Source: Epiperipatus broadwayi
Lineage: Eukaryota; Onychophora; Udeonychophora; Euonychophora; Peripatidae
NCBI GenBank assembly: GCA_028023455.1
Contig: JAQFVV010012491.1
Location: forward strand, 975,501-1,039,500
Length of the DNA: 64,000 nucleotides
Reading direction: 5' to 3'
Below are positions 11,381-21,799 of this stretch, in pieces (positions within the stretch are counted from its first letter, which is position 1; each line of letters opens with the position of its first letter). A program made the translations under genes and the position numbers. The notes under the pieces were generated by a model. The model ran no database searches, was not told where the DNA came from, and was given only the letters and a program-made list of their open reading frames with translations.

Positions 11381-13580
11381 CTACAATGGAAATAGTCTGG
11401 AAAATTAATCTTAAAAAAAGTCATGAAACCATGGATGGACAAAGGTCTATAAACACCCACAATCGAACTCATTACCAAATCAAATCCCATAAGCTATACC
11501 CTATTATATTTTTATATATGCACAAGGTATCATACCAAAGTCCAATCGCCTGAATAGGTAATGATGACATGACAATTAAATAGTTATAGTTGACTTTGGT
11601 TAATTTCTCACTTACAGTGGAAACTGATTTTCTATAATAGCAAATTCATGGGAAAAGTAATTACGTTTCCTCAAATTATAGTGTTATAAAAGAAAACTAT
11701 TTGTTATCAAACATCATAAAGACAAATTAGGCAAGATTTAAACCATAAAATCATAACTTATATTAATTGATGATTAAAGCCCTTATAGTCCATTTAATCC
11801 TTTGAGAGGAGGAGGAAAAGTGAGAATATGGTCCCAACCTATTAGAAACAAAGAGACTCTGAAACAAAACATACTTAATTAGAGATATAATGAATCTATT
11901 AGCACTCTTTGTTATGTAAAAACAAATTAGAACATTCATTATATTATATTTTCTTTTTTGTTACGTTAAATCTACTAACTACAAAAGAAGAGTAATTGAT
12001 ACTCAATTCACCAAATTGCCAAATTTTATATAAGAGAGTAACAAGAAAAAATGAGATTTAAACTTACATTATTAATTTTTTTTTTTTTTAAATTATTAGA
12101 CTTAGGAATTAAAACACTTAAGCAATGAGAATACAGTACTGATATATATATATATATAATATGTTCATGACACAGACTGCATATACAAAAAAAGAAACTG
12201 AATTGTTTAATCAAGAAAAGAAATAGATAGTAATTGTTTCTTAAGCTATCAATAAGCATTAAAATAATGCTTAAAAATGAACTAATCTTCGATTTATTAA
12301 TTGATTATTTTATTTAAAAAAAAAACAAATTATCTCCAAAAGCTACTGAAAACAATTATAAAAGGAAAAGTTTATAAAGATCAAAGAAGTAATATAATTC
12401 CATAGAAAAAACTTACATTACTAATTCTATGAAAATTAATTCATGTAAATTTTTATTACTCATTGACACAAAGCTCATAAAAAGAATTATTAGCTGGCTG
12501 AAGAAACCAAAAAAGACCATACATCTTCTAATCTATAGCAGGTATTAATTCTAATAAATATTAAGCAATACAAACGGATATGGGGTAATAAAACTAATCA
12601 AATATTGCAGATGGGAGACTACTTGCCATATGCCTATTAATAAGTTGACTTTATAAGTTAATAACATCAGTAATGTCTTCACCATCACCAGGAGACAGTA
12701 TTCACTAGGATCATGGAGAAAGCAGCAGTAAACAAAGGAACATTATCTGTCCACTGGCAAGTCATCAACCAATTATCTAGAGGATGACCAGACAACATCA
12801 AATGGATTATTAACTCCCAAGATCCAGGATTTTTTCTAATCTAGAAGGAATTAGCTATCTTATTATCTATGTACCCATGTGCTAAAGAATAGCTAACTAC
12901 ATGGACTAACAATTTCAATTAGTCAAATTATATATGTATCATGTAGAACCCATTTTTCTTTGTTGTATAACTCTTTGTTGTTATTTTTTTTTTGAAAGAA
13001 TTGATGATCCAGCCCTATAACCATCAATCAAAATTATATAAGGGGCGGGGGGATCTATAGGTCAATCAGTATAATTTTTGATTGTAATAATATCTAGATG
13101 CTGATCCCTAGACCTACCAACTAAAGGACTGGATGACTAACTGGTGTTGAGGTGAGATTTTTATATATAAAATATTAAATGTTCATACTAGTACAGGACA
13201 ATTTTATATATTTATTGTTATTGTTACATTAACTTAATCTTTATTATTTATTCTGTATGACTGACTAAACTTCCTGTATGAATGGCTATGGTAGATAGAA
13301 GTTAAAACCAGGAAAAAGAAGGATTGGTCAACAGGATGATCATATCAAATTAATCATGAATTATGTTGTTAGACTAAGCAAATGATTACAGTGAGTAGTG
13401 AATGACCATCCTACACCATCCTACTTGGGATCAAAGTTTAGGGGAATAATCATAATAATATATGAATCAAATGAAGGATGATCTGATCTACTCAAATGTC
13501 AAATTGATTTGTTCTAAAAGATTGTAAATCACCCATAATGAAATAAAGTTATTAATAATTTATTTTAATTAATTAGAATT
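11381..13580. other. Region downstream of gypsy pol; possible 3' part and LTR
   Basis: 12700-12900 has a more balanced base composition and short open stretches, and could be decayed 3' gypsy sequence. A TATATAAGGGG motif at 13035-13045 followed by G-rich sequence looks like an LTR promoter, but I could not find a matching 5' copy upstream of the pol remnant, so no LTR is called. 11700-12620 is AT-rich with nothing recognised. Confidence 0.3.
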
Positions 13581-13586
13581 TGTGTA

Positions 13587-13790
13587 TGTTTATCCAACTT
13601 TCCATTACCCATGCCACATCATTTATCTAACTTTCTATTGAACCATGCCATATCATTTGTCTGTCTTTCCATTAGTCATGCCTTATCATTTATCCAACTT
13701 AGCATTATCTATGCTGTATCATTTATCTAATTCTATTAGCCATGCCATATCATGTATCTAACTTTCCATCATCCATGTCATACTACACAC
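13587..13790. repeat. Minisatellite, about 40-bp unit, five copies
   Basis: A unit built around ATTTATCTAACTTTCCATTA and CCATGCCATATC is repeated about five times with substitutions and small length changes. Copies begin near 13588, 13620, 13658, 13690 and 13745. It is diverged and so not recently expanded. Confidence 0.85.
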
Positions 13791-14079
13791 ATAATTCAGA
13801 TGCAAATATTTTTAGTTTATATCAAACTTATGGTAATCATCACCTAGCTTATTAGATCATGCATATAACCAAGGAGTTTGAATACTGAGGAGTAATGGTA
13901 ATATGAGGAGAACCCACAATGTCAAGGACCTAAAGTGCTACCATATGATAACAATATGTATCAGAATTGAACTAAGCATATTGTCAAATGTGAAATATTT
14001 ATAACTGGTAAACTTTAGGGACTCAAACTCATACGTACCTCAATGTACATATAAAATGAGTGGTGCAAATAGCCATTTT

Positions 14080-14535
14080 CTTCTGTTCCAATCCATTTAA
14101 CACCCAATTATTGGGCCTAGACACCATCCAGTTGCGTCATTAGGAAGCTGGTTACATACATAATTCATTCATTCCATTACAAATGGCACAGATAATCATT
14201 GGGCTTAAAACACATCTAAATAGTACAAGGCTAGACCATTCTGTTACAAATGGCACAGCCAATTGTTGGGCTTGAAGCACATATATTAAGATATCAATTT
14301 GTCGCTCATTCCATTACAAATGGTGCAGCCAATTGTTATGCTTGAAACACATCTGCACAGCCAATTGTTGGGCATGAAGCACATATATTAAGATATCAAT
14401 TTGTCGCTCATTCCATTACAAATGGTGCAGCCAATTGTTAGACTTGAAACACATCTGCATAGCCAATTATTGGGCATGAAGCACATATATTAAGATTCCA
14501 ATTTGTTGCTTATTCCATTAAAAATGGTATCCAAT
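14080..14535. repeat. Tandem repeat, 102-bp unit
   Basis: The phrase AAGATATCAATTTGTCGCTC occurs at 14288 and 14390, with a diverged copy at 14492, giving an exact 102-bp period. Each unit contains TTCCATTACAAATGG and two copies of a shorter CAGCCAATTGTTGGGC-type block, so there is a nested sub-repeat. More diverged copies of the sub-repeat extend left to about 14080. Confidence 0.92.
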
Positions 14536-14579
14536 GTGTTGGTGACACAAACTCAGCTGGTTGTCAGACCATTGTTACA

Positions 14580-15425
14580 ATATATATATAATAATTCTTT
14601 AGGTATCTGAAAATAACTTTTTTGACTACTTCCTAGAAAAAAAAAATTGAGGAATCTAACTTCATCCTTGAATTAATAGAGATTAATCATTCAAGATTCA
14701 TGAAAAAATAAATATTATTTAATTGGGTGTATGCAAATAGGCTCAATTAAAATATGATTGCAATATTAATTATTCATATTTTAATATCAAATTGGTCGTG
14801 TTGCATTACTAATATAAGAATGAGATTGCTCCATTAGTATGCAAATATATTTTATGTCTAAACAACAGAAAAGAGAGATTGTTTCAAAAAATATATAATG
14901 TGCAAAGTAATTGGTTTGATTTTTGTATAATATAGAAACTAAAGAAAGAATTCCTTTATATATTGCTTTGAAAATAAGGTACTTATAATAATTAAAATCT
15001 GAGATTCTAAAGTTTTGAATAAAAAATTATTTTATCACAAACAATTCTTAATTATAAAAATTATTTCAAAAGAAGACTTATTAATATATTTTAAATAATT
15101 CAGTTTAATATCAGTAAAACTATGCTAAAAACTATCCTAGCCAAGTGAATAATCAGAATAAACAATACACTCATGTTGTAGCAAATGTTTCACTCTTAAA
15201 ACTCTTTAGCAGGAAATACCTTGTATGATTAAAAATATATATATATTTTCATTCACTTAAGTTTTAATAATTACAGTAATTCATTTCTTGTTTACACAAT
15301 ATTCATTAAGAGCATCTATTCAAACAATTCTGAAAACACAGTGTATACTGGAAGTATAATGTATTAAAATCTGAACCACTAAACATCACAAGATCACCAT
15401 TTCTTATGCTTAATCATAACTGTTA
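14580..15425. other. AT-rich intron sequence
   Basis: Nothing recognised. Confidence 0.6.
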
Positions 15426-15428
15426 TTA

Positions 15429-15680
15429 AAACAGGAAAAACTCTCCATACAGTAGTGCCACTTAGTGCAAGCCAGAGTAATCAATGAATGCCAGAAGGCC
15501 TGTGCATAAAATCCCTATCTAGTGCCTATTCATCCAATATCCCCAGACTAGCCACAAGCTAAAAACTAGTCTGGGGATATTGAATGAGTAGGTACTAGAT
15601 AGGGATTTTATACACAAGCCTTCTGGCATCCATTGATTACTCTGATTTGCACTACTATATGGAGAGTTTTGCCTGTTTTC
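15429..15680. repeat. Long foldback repeat, family A
   Basis: Two arms of about 115-120 bp meet in the middle: 15429-15550 and 15567-15680. Inner ends read CCCCAGACTA and TAGTCTGGGG; outer ends read CTCTCCAT and ATGGAGAG. The 16-nt centre, GCCACAAGCTAAAAAC, is what remains of the hammerhead-like core seen intact in the copy at 20306-20330; the CTGATGA strand is missing here. Identity between arms is high (roughly nine positions in ten), so it could form a long hairpin if transcribed. Confidence 0.85.
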
Positions 15681-15689
15681 AGTATTAGA

Positions 15690-18600
15690 ATCTGATATAA
15701 AAACTAAACAATCTTTTCAATCACCAGAAAAATTACAAATATTTAGGTTTGCTGATATCAATGACAGTCACTTTATAGAAAATATATTCATATCAAATCA
15801 TCAGTAAAGAGTATAGTTTCATGTATTTCCATAAGATCTTTAATAAAGAATATTGCTAAAATACCATGGAATTATGCCCCCTGCCCATACTCTATATTCA
15901 CAGAGTTAAAAGTCTCTCGATCACATATTTTACAAATAAACAAATAAAAAACATGATTTTTTTTTTTTTTAAATAGCATAACTAATGAATTTTAATGAAT
16001 AATTAATTATGTAAAAACATCAAAGAATAATAAATCACAATTTTTAAAAATAAATTAAAGTATTATAAGCTTAAGCACAGAAATTAGAAATTATTTTGGG
16101 AATTTGGTTGGCACTATTAACTGGTGTTGACTGGTTACTAAAATTAAGAAAATTATCAATCAATTTTTAAAAGTCAGACATGATTTTTTTCTTTCTTCCT
16201 ATTGCTATCATAAATAAAATAAAATAAACTTTGTTTATTCATTTATAAAGTAATGGTATAATTTTAAAATATGTGTAAAAGTATTTGTTTTCATAACCTG
16301 TTGTGAGTATGAATATTCTTATATTTAGTGATATGTTTTTGGATAAAACTGATAAGTATATGTTTTGAAAAACATCCTTGAATATGTAGTAAGTATGAAA
16401 AACAAAAGAGGTATAAATAAGTCAGAAAGGAAAAGTGATAGCAGTCTATTCTAAATGTTAATTCAAAAAGCATGATTCCATGAAGATAGAAGAAACTGCT
16501 GGTTAGAAATTTTCCACTAAATAATTTGGATAGCCATATATTCTTGACTGTTTAAGGTATTTTTCAATACTCCATTTACTATAGCAAGTATGATAACATT
16601 ATCAAGTGAAAGACTATCTACTATGTATAGCTAGAAAACCAAAAACCATATCATCAAAATATTTGGAATTGTGCAATTGGATCTAGAGATTAACATTAAG
16701 TTGCATAAAATGCAACATTGCCTGTTTTAATGAAGAAAACTGTGCTATAAGGAAATATTTCTTATCTTATTCTGTGTACCATCCTAATAAAAAAAAATTA
16801 AATGCAAAATAATAATAAAATGAAGTAAAATTAGAATTTTATTTTTGCTAGTTATACATTTGTCTATGAAAATCACTACAACAATAAATAACATACTCTT
16901 AGTGTTGTAGATTAAACCCATAGTCACATACACCACACAATTTATATAATTTGTTGAAATAGTGAATTCTATAATAGTATAAAATAGAATTATTATAAAG
17001 ATTGTTGGAGAGACAAAGATGTAGTTGAGAACTTAACTCTTAATTAAATATTTAAATATATACTTGCACTGCTCTATGTGCATGTTTTAAAAAAAGTTTT
17101 ATATAGCCATTTTATATACATTTATGAAAATGTCTGGAGCTGGATTGAGAACTTTTGAGAGACAGACTTAGACTACAGCCTAGAGGTTCCCCAACCTTGG
17201 TTTATTTAATTCTTCCATTTTTTTTTTCAAGAGCTGTCAATATATTTTCCTATCTATCTACTTTTCCTACATTTAATGCAACAATTTTGACTTCATATTC
17301 TTTCAAATAATCATTCTTAAACATTGTAAAGGTCTGTGGAGGTGCTCAAACTTTATATGATCTAAGTAATAAATGATTACAATATATATATATTAGTTTT
17401 GCTGTTATAACAAAAATTTAAAAGCATGAATAATCATCATTTTTTTCTTAATAAGAACAATTTTTGATTCAAATGTTTTGTCTTCTTATCCAATTTTTGC
17501 TGTAGATGTTGATAATTAGTATAATAAAAAAAAATGTCAACATTTTAAACATTGTTCAACTAAAATTTCAGATCACCTTCATCACTGCTGCAAAATTTAC
17601 TTTCTCAATGTTTGAAAATATTTGTCTTTCTCTCACTGATATTAATTTTAGTAAAAATAATCATTTGGTTAATTTCTTGGGTGGTTTATATAATATTCAT
17701 GTACTAATATTACAGACTGAATACTACTGTTTTATTTAAACAAGCCAAGTGATTTTTATTTATTTACTTACATTAGCTTCAAATTAACATGAATTATAAA
17801 GAGTTTGTGGAGTTTATTGTTTTGACAAAACACACAGGACTTTAATTCTAGAGTTGTATTATTATTAGATACTATTGCTGTTGTTGTTATAGTAGTAATT
17901 GAATGTATTAATGATGTTCATTTTTATTGATAATTAACAATGAAGTGAATTTTGTACTTTAATCGAAATGGATTTATAAATGTTAAACGTAAATAAGTTT
18001 TTTTACTAGGCACTATTGCAACCTTTCCTAACTACCTTTAATAAAAGTGTTTTCACATGCTATACTGAATAAAGTCAGAATACTATATTATTAATCTATA
18101 TTTATCTATTAATACCATAAAAAAAGAGAGGTTACAGTTAGATAATATTTTTGTCACCAAGACTAGTATTATTTTGTATATTTAGATAATCTATTGAGAA
18201 TAAAACATTCATTTATTTTTCTTTTAATAAATAAACTGCATCTATAATAATTCCCTTCAGATGCAGTATGTTAATGACGATAAAACACCCAAGTTTAATG
18301 ATCATATTTAAGATAAATTTGATTAAAACCACAATAACATTTAGTAAATATATTAAAACTAAAAAAAAAAAAAGTAAGCAAAGTGGATAACATTTTAAGC
18401 AAGTTAATAATAACAGCAAAAACAAATGTGAAAAGAATTTTTTTTTTTTATAAAAAAAATAACTGAAATTGCTTTCGATTTTCCATTTCCGTGCACCTTT
18501 ATATAAAACCATCTTTTTTTTTAATAAAAAAAAACATCAGCAGGGAATAACTATCTTCTTTTACCTTTATAAATCGTTTTTTACAGAAAATAAAATTTTA

Positions 18601-19285
18601 TTAAAAAAAGATCTAATGACAATTGTAATAAATATTAGTAAACATAGCATATCATTAAATAAAAATTCATAATAAATTTTTAATTGATTCTATTATTAGT
18701 TCTGAATTCTAGTTTTGAAACTTGGGTATATCACTTGAAAAAACTTTATACACTATAAAAAGAAACATGTTTGAAAATTCTAGATAGGATAAAAATTAGT
18801 TAGTCATTATATAAGTTAACAAGATCATATGTGGACTAGAAATATGCTTTAACATATTATTAAATATATTCTCCCCCTCCCCTCCACTAAAAAAAAAAAA
18901 CAACTCGGATAATAAGAATCTTTAGGAACTTCAGAATTGATTTTACCATTAGCCAAATTGAGGCAATTGCCTAGGATTACAATATTAAAATTTATAAAAA
19001 TGTACACATTCTCTACAATGGCTCAGGAATAATTTATTGGTCTAATAATAATATCTACAGTGATTGAAACTGCATCTAAAATAAACAGTTGAATTAATTC
19101 AAAATTTTGTCACAGCACATGCCTAAAAAATAAATTTTTGATAAGTTTTGTATTAAGATATAATAATTTAATCCTTATATAGATATTAAGAGTAATAATA
19201 TATATATACAAATATGTTAATAAATAATATTTTTAAACCATTATAATGTCACATAATGTTCATAATCACATTATTTAGTAAATAT
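15690..19285. other. AT-rich intron sequence
   Basis: No exon seen. A GAGGTTCCCCAACC motif at 17183 resembles a hAT terminus, but no partner end or target duplication was found. Confidence 0.5.
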
Positions 19286-19358
19286 CTAGACATGTTTTAT
19301 AAAGAGCTCGCAAATAAGCTCTTAACAAGCTTTGCAGAATATCCTCAACCCCAGACTG

Positions 19359-19381
19359 GTTTCTGCTACTGGCTACGTCAG
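19359..19381 (-). ncRNA. Hammerhead-like core, inverted copy (family C)
   Basis: On the minus strand: CTGACGT (one or two changes from CTGATGA), AGCCAGTAGCA, GAAAC. Flanks pair as a stem I: CCTCA with TGAGG, and further out GAATAT with ATATTC, both perfect, with an internal bulge CCTGGC/A on the 5' side. The stem II hairpin is only two pairs. The nucleotides before the 3' stem I strand are GGT and not a clean NUH triplet, so cleavage is doubtful. Confidence 0.45.
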
Positions 19382-20025
19382 TGAGGTGCCAGGATATTCA
19401 AGCATTAGATTAAAAATACTAGGACAAGCCCAGAACTTTATCTAACAAATAACTATTAAGTAGAAAATCTGAAAATTTCAGACATCCATATGTCTTCCAA
19501 TTCAGCAATCTAACTTAAAAGGCCATATGGGTCTGAACTAAGTTCAGATACACAATATATTAACAGCTTTAGCAATATAAAATCACCAAAACCTTAATAG
19601 CAAAAAATAAAATTACAAATAAATCAAGTCAGATGTCACATGACCTAACTTATGAAGCCAGTAGCAAAAAACAGTCTGGGGTTGAGGATATTCTGCAAAG
19701 TTTGTTAAGAGCTTATTTGCGAGCTGTTTAAAAAACATTTGTAATGCAAGCTTTTTAAATTAGGTCATGTGACATCTGACTTGATTTATTTGGTGATTTT
19801 ATTTTTTGCTATTAAGGTTTTGGTGATTTTATATTGCTAAAGCTATTAATATATGGTGTATCAGAACTTAGTTCAGTCCTATACGGCTATTTAAGTTAGA
19901 TAACTGGATCGAAAGACATGGATGTCTGAAAATTTCAGATTTTCTACTTAATAATTATCCATTAGATAAAGTGCTGGGCTTATCCTAATATTTTTAATCT
20001 AATGCTTGAATATCCTGGCACTTCA

Positions 20026-20048
20026 CTAACGAAGCCAGTAGCAGAAAC
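20026..20048 (+). ncRNA. Hammerhead-like core, direct copy (family C)
   Basis: CTAACGA (20026-20032), AGCCAGTAGCA, GAAAC (20044-20048). Stem I arms are CTTCA (20021-20025) with TGAGG (20060-20064), and GAATAT (20008-20013) with ATATTC (20065-20070). The first core of the tandem pair (19649-19672, CTTATGA...AAAAAC) is more decayed. Two substitutions in the first conserved strand would be expected to weaken activity. Confidence 0.45.
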
Positions 20049-20242
20049 CAGTCTGGGGTTGAGGATATTCTGCAAAGCTTGTTAAGAGCTTATTTTCAAG
20101 CTCTTTATAAAACATTTGTAATGCAAGCTTGTTTAAATTAGGTCATTTATTTGTAATATCTAGACATGTAAGTGCATGGGTATACTTGTAAGTGCAAGGG
20201 ATGCTTAAATTTTCTTTAATTAGGAATACTACATATTCAAAA

Positions 20243-20730
20243 CAAAGCAAAAACTCTCCATATAGTAGTGCCATCTGTGCCTACTCATCCAATATCCCCA
20301 GACTAGTTTCTGGCTTGTGGCCTTCATCAGTGAGGAACCTTGGATCTGAGAGCACTGCACCTAGATCTTAGGATCTAATGCAACCCTCCAGCACCCACCT
20401 TTTAACTCTATTTAACTACAAAAATATGAGAATGAAATTGAAAACACAATTAATATTTTCAATCCAAGCTCAATAGCTTATATAGTCATATGGGTCTGAA
20501 CTCAATGCAGCACCTATACATTTTGGTGTCTTTGGCTCTTTAACAACCATAGCCACCTCTATCCTATTAGACAGGATTGGTGTTAAACCACTAAACATCA
20601 CATGATAGTCTGGGGATATTGGATGAGTAGGCAGTAGATAGGGATTTTATGCACAAGCCTTCTGGCATCCATTGAATGCTCTTGTTAGCACAAGATGGCA
20701 CTACTATATGGAGAGTTTTGCTTTATTTTG
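20243..20730. repeat. Foldback repeat, family A, with central spacer
   Basis: The left arm (CAAAACTCTCCATATAGTAG type sequence from about 20246, then CTACTCATCCAATATCCCC) and the right arm (TCTGGGGATATTGGATGAGT from about 20604 to GGAGAGTTTTGC near 20723) match the family A foldback at 15429-15680. Here about 270 bp separates the arms. The left arm has an internal deletion relative to the right. The sequence AACCACTAAACATCACA occurs both at 20587 and at 15373. Confidence 0.8.
20306..20330 (-). ncRNA. Best hammerhead-like core in the window (family A)
   Basis: Minus strand: CTGATGA (20330-20324), A, GGC, loop CACAA, GCC, A, GAAAC (20310-20306). Both invariant strands are perfect and the stem II hairpin has three G-C pairs. 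Flanking strands TTCCTCA and TGAGTAGG can pair over about six positions with one mismatch as stem I. Stem III would start with the conserved A and C of GAAAC, as in Penelope-type type I hammerheads, but the triplet before stem I is GGA and not NUH. A covariance-model search is needed to judge it. Confidence 0.55.
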
Positions 20731-20739
20731 AATTGTTTA

Positions 20740-21580
20740 ATAACAATTATGTGCTAGTACGAGACGGTGATCATGCGATGTTTAGTGGTTTAATACTACA
20801 TATTCTTGCATTAGCCCTGAAGATCCCACAAATTGTGAAAGAATTCCATCAAAATTATTTAAAAATTTTAAATTTTATACCTTAGAAAATAAAGTGTTAA
20901 TTTATTCCCTTGTTTAAATAGAAACTAATGCTTTACTTTTTTCAGCAATAATGTAGTGAAGCTGTCCAAGTATGCAAAATAAAATTTAAATATATGTCTC
21001 AAATAAAATAATATATAAAAAATGTATATTACTAACATGCTAAATCTATTATCTATAACATTTAAAAAAAATAGCTTTATGTAATATCAACATGTAAAGT
21101 CTATAATTCAAATATTTTGAATTATTTGAATATTTATTTTCTGATAACATATTATTTGTATGTCTGAAAGTGAATTAAAAAAAATACAAAAGAAATGAAT
21201 CTATATTGTTACAAATATTTTCTATTTTTTCAAATACTGAGGATATATAGGTTGGAATACAAAGAATTTATAACTTTAATGTAATAGTTACAATCATTCT
21301 ATTAAAAAGACTCAAGATTACAATGGCTAATGTTATAGCTTTCCATGCCCACAATGGAAAATAAGTGTGAAGAGAAGCAGAGGTTTTGCTTTTGTTAACA
21401 GAACTTTTTTTTTCAAATCTCATCATTTTTATAAAGTAGCAGCTTATAGATAATCCAGATGATCATCCAATATTGATTGAGAATAAATTAAATGCCAAGT
21501 GGTTATGCAATATTCAGTCAAAGTGCGGATCAGGATGATGAAGTAATCTTTATCGTTGGTAAAAAAAATGTAATACACAT
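20740..21580. other. AT-rich intron sequence
   Basis: Nothing clearly recognised; the part from about 21400 may be an unreadable upstream section of the Tc1-like remnant. Confidence 0.5.
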
Positions 21581-21589
21581 AAAGTCCAC

Positions 21590-21783
21590 CATTTATTTCC
21601 AGATCTTTTTCATTTTACAGATAATAATGCTTCAATTTATTTAGCTCATATAACAAAACATTAGGATAATGAAGATAGCATTATACATCTCCCATAGCCT
21701 CCCCAATCATCTGATTTAAATATTATTAAACTCTATGGGCCATTCTTGAACAGTGAGTGACATTGAAATGCATGCTATGGCAA
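21590..21783 (+). pseudogene. Tc1-like transposase C-terminal remnant
   Basis: One frame gives FTDNNASIYLAHITKH, a stop, then HLP-stop-PPQSSDLNIIKLYGPFL. This matches the end of Tc1-like DDE transposases: the second catalytic Asp in 'QDN.A..H', followed by 'WPPQSPDLNPIE.LW'. The Trp before PPQ is now a TAG stop and at least two in-frame stops are present. No inverted terminal repeats were recognised. An old, truncated copy. Confidence 0.75.
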
Positions 21784-21799
21784 TAAAAATAAAAAAGCA

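Larger units (their letters stand above)
19291..20117. repeat. Inverted plus tandem repeat with hammerhead-like cores, family C
   Basis: An inverted copy (19291-19648) is followed by two direct copies: a first beginning at the core near 19649 and a second with its core at 20026, a spacing of 377 bp. Both direct copies continue CAGTCTGGGGTTGAGGATAT and end in a sequence like AACATTTGTAATGCAAGC. The inverted arm mirrors the 377-bp unit over about 350 bp. Each copy carries a hammerhead-like core. This inverted-tandem layout is typical of Penelope-like element terminal repeats and of metazoan retrozymes; no Penelope reverse transcriptase is present nearby. Confidence 0.8.

Noticed and set aside
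13035-13180. Possible gypsy LTR (TATATAAGGGG promoter-like motif)
   Set aside because: No second copy of this sequence upstream of the pol remnant, so an LTR pair cannot be shown.
17181-17370. Possible hAT MITE starting GAGGTTCCCCAACC
   Set aside because: Only one end looks like a hAT terminus; no matching right end or 8-bp target duplication found.
18213-18512. 99-codon minus-strand open frame
   Set aside because: Low-complexity Phe/Leu/Ile/Lys translation of AT-rich DNA, no splice context or family match.
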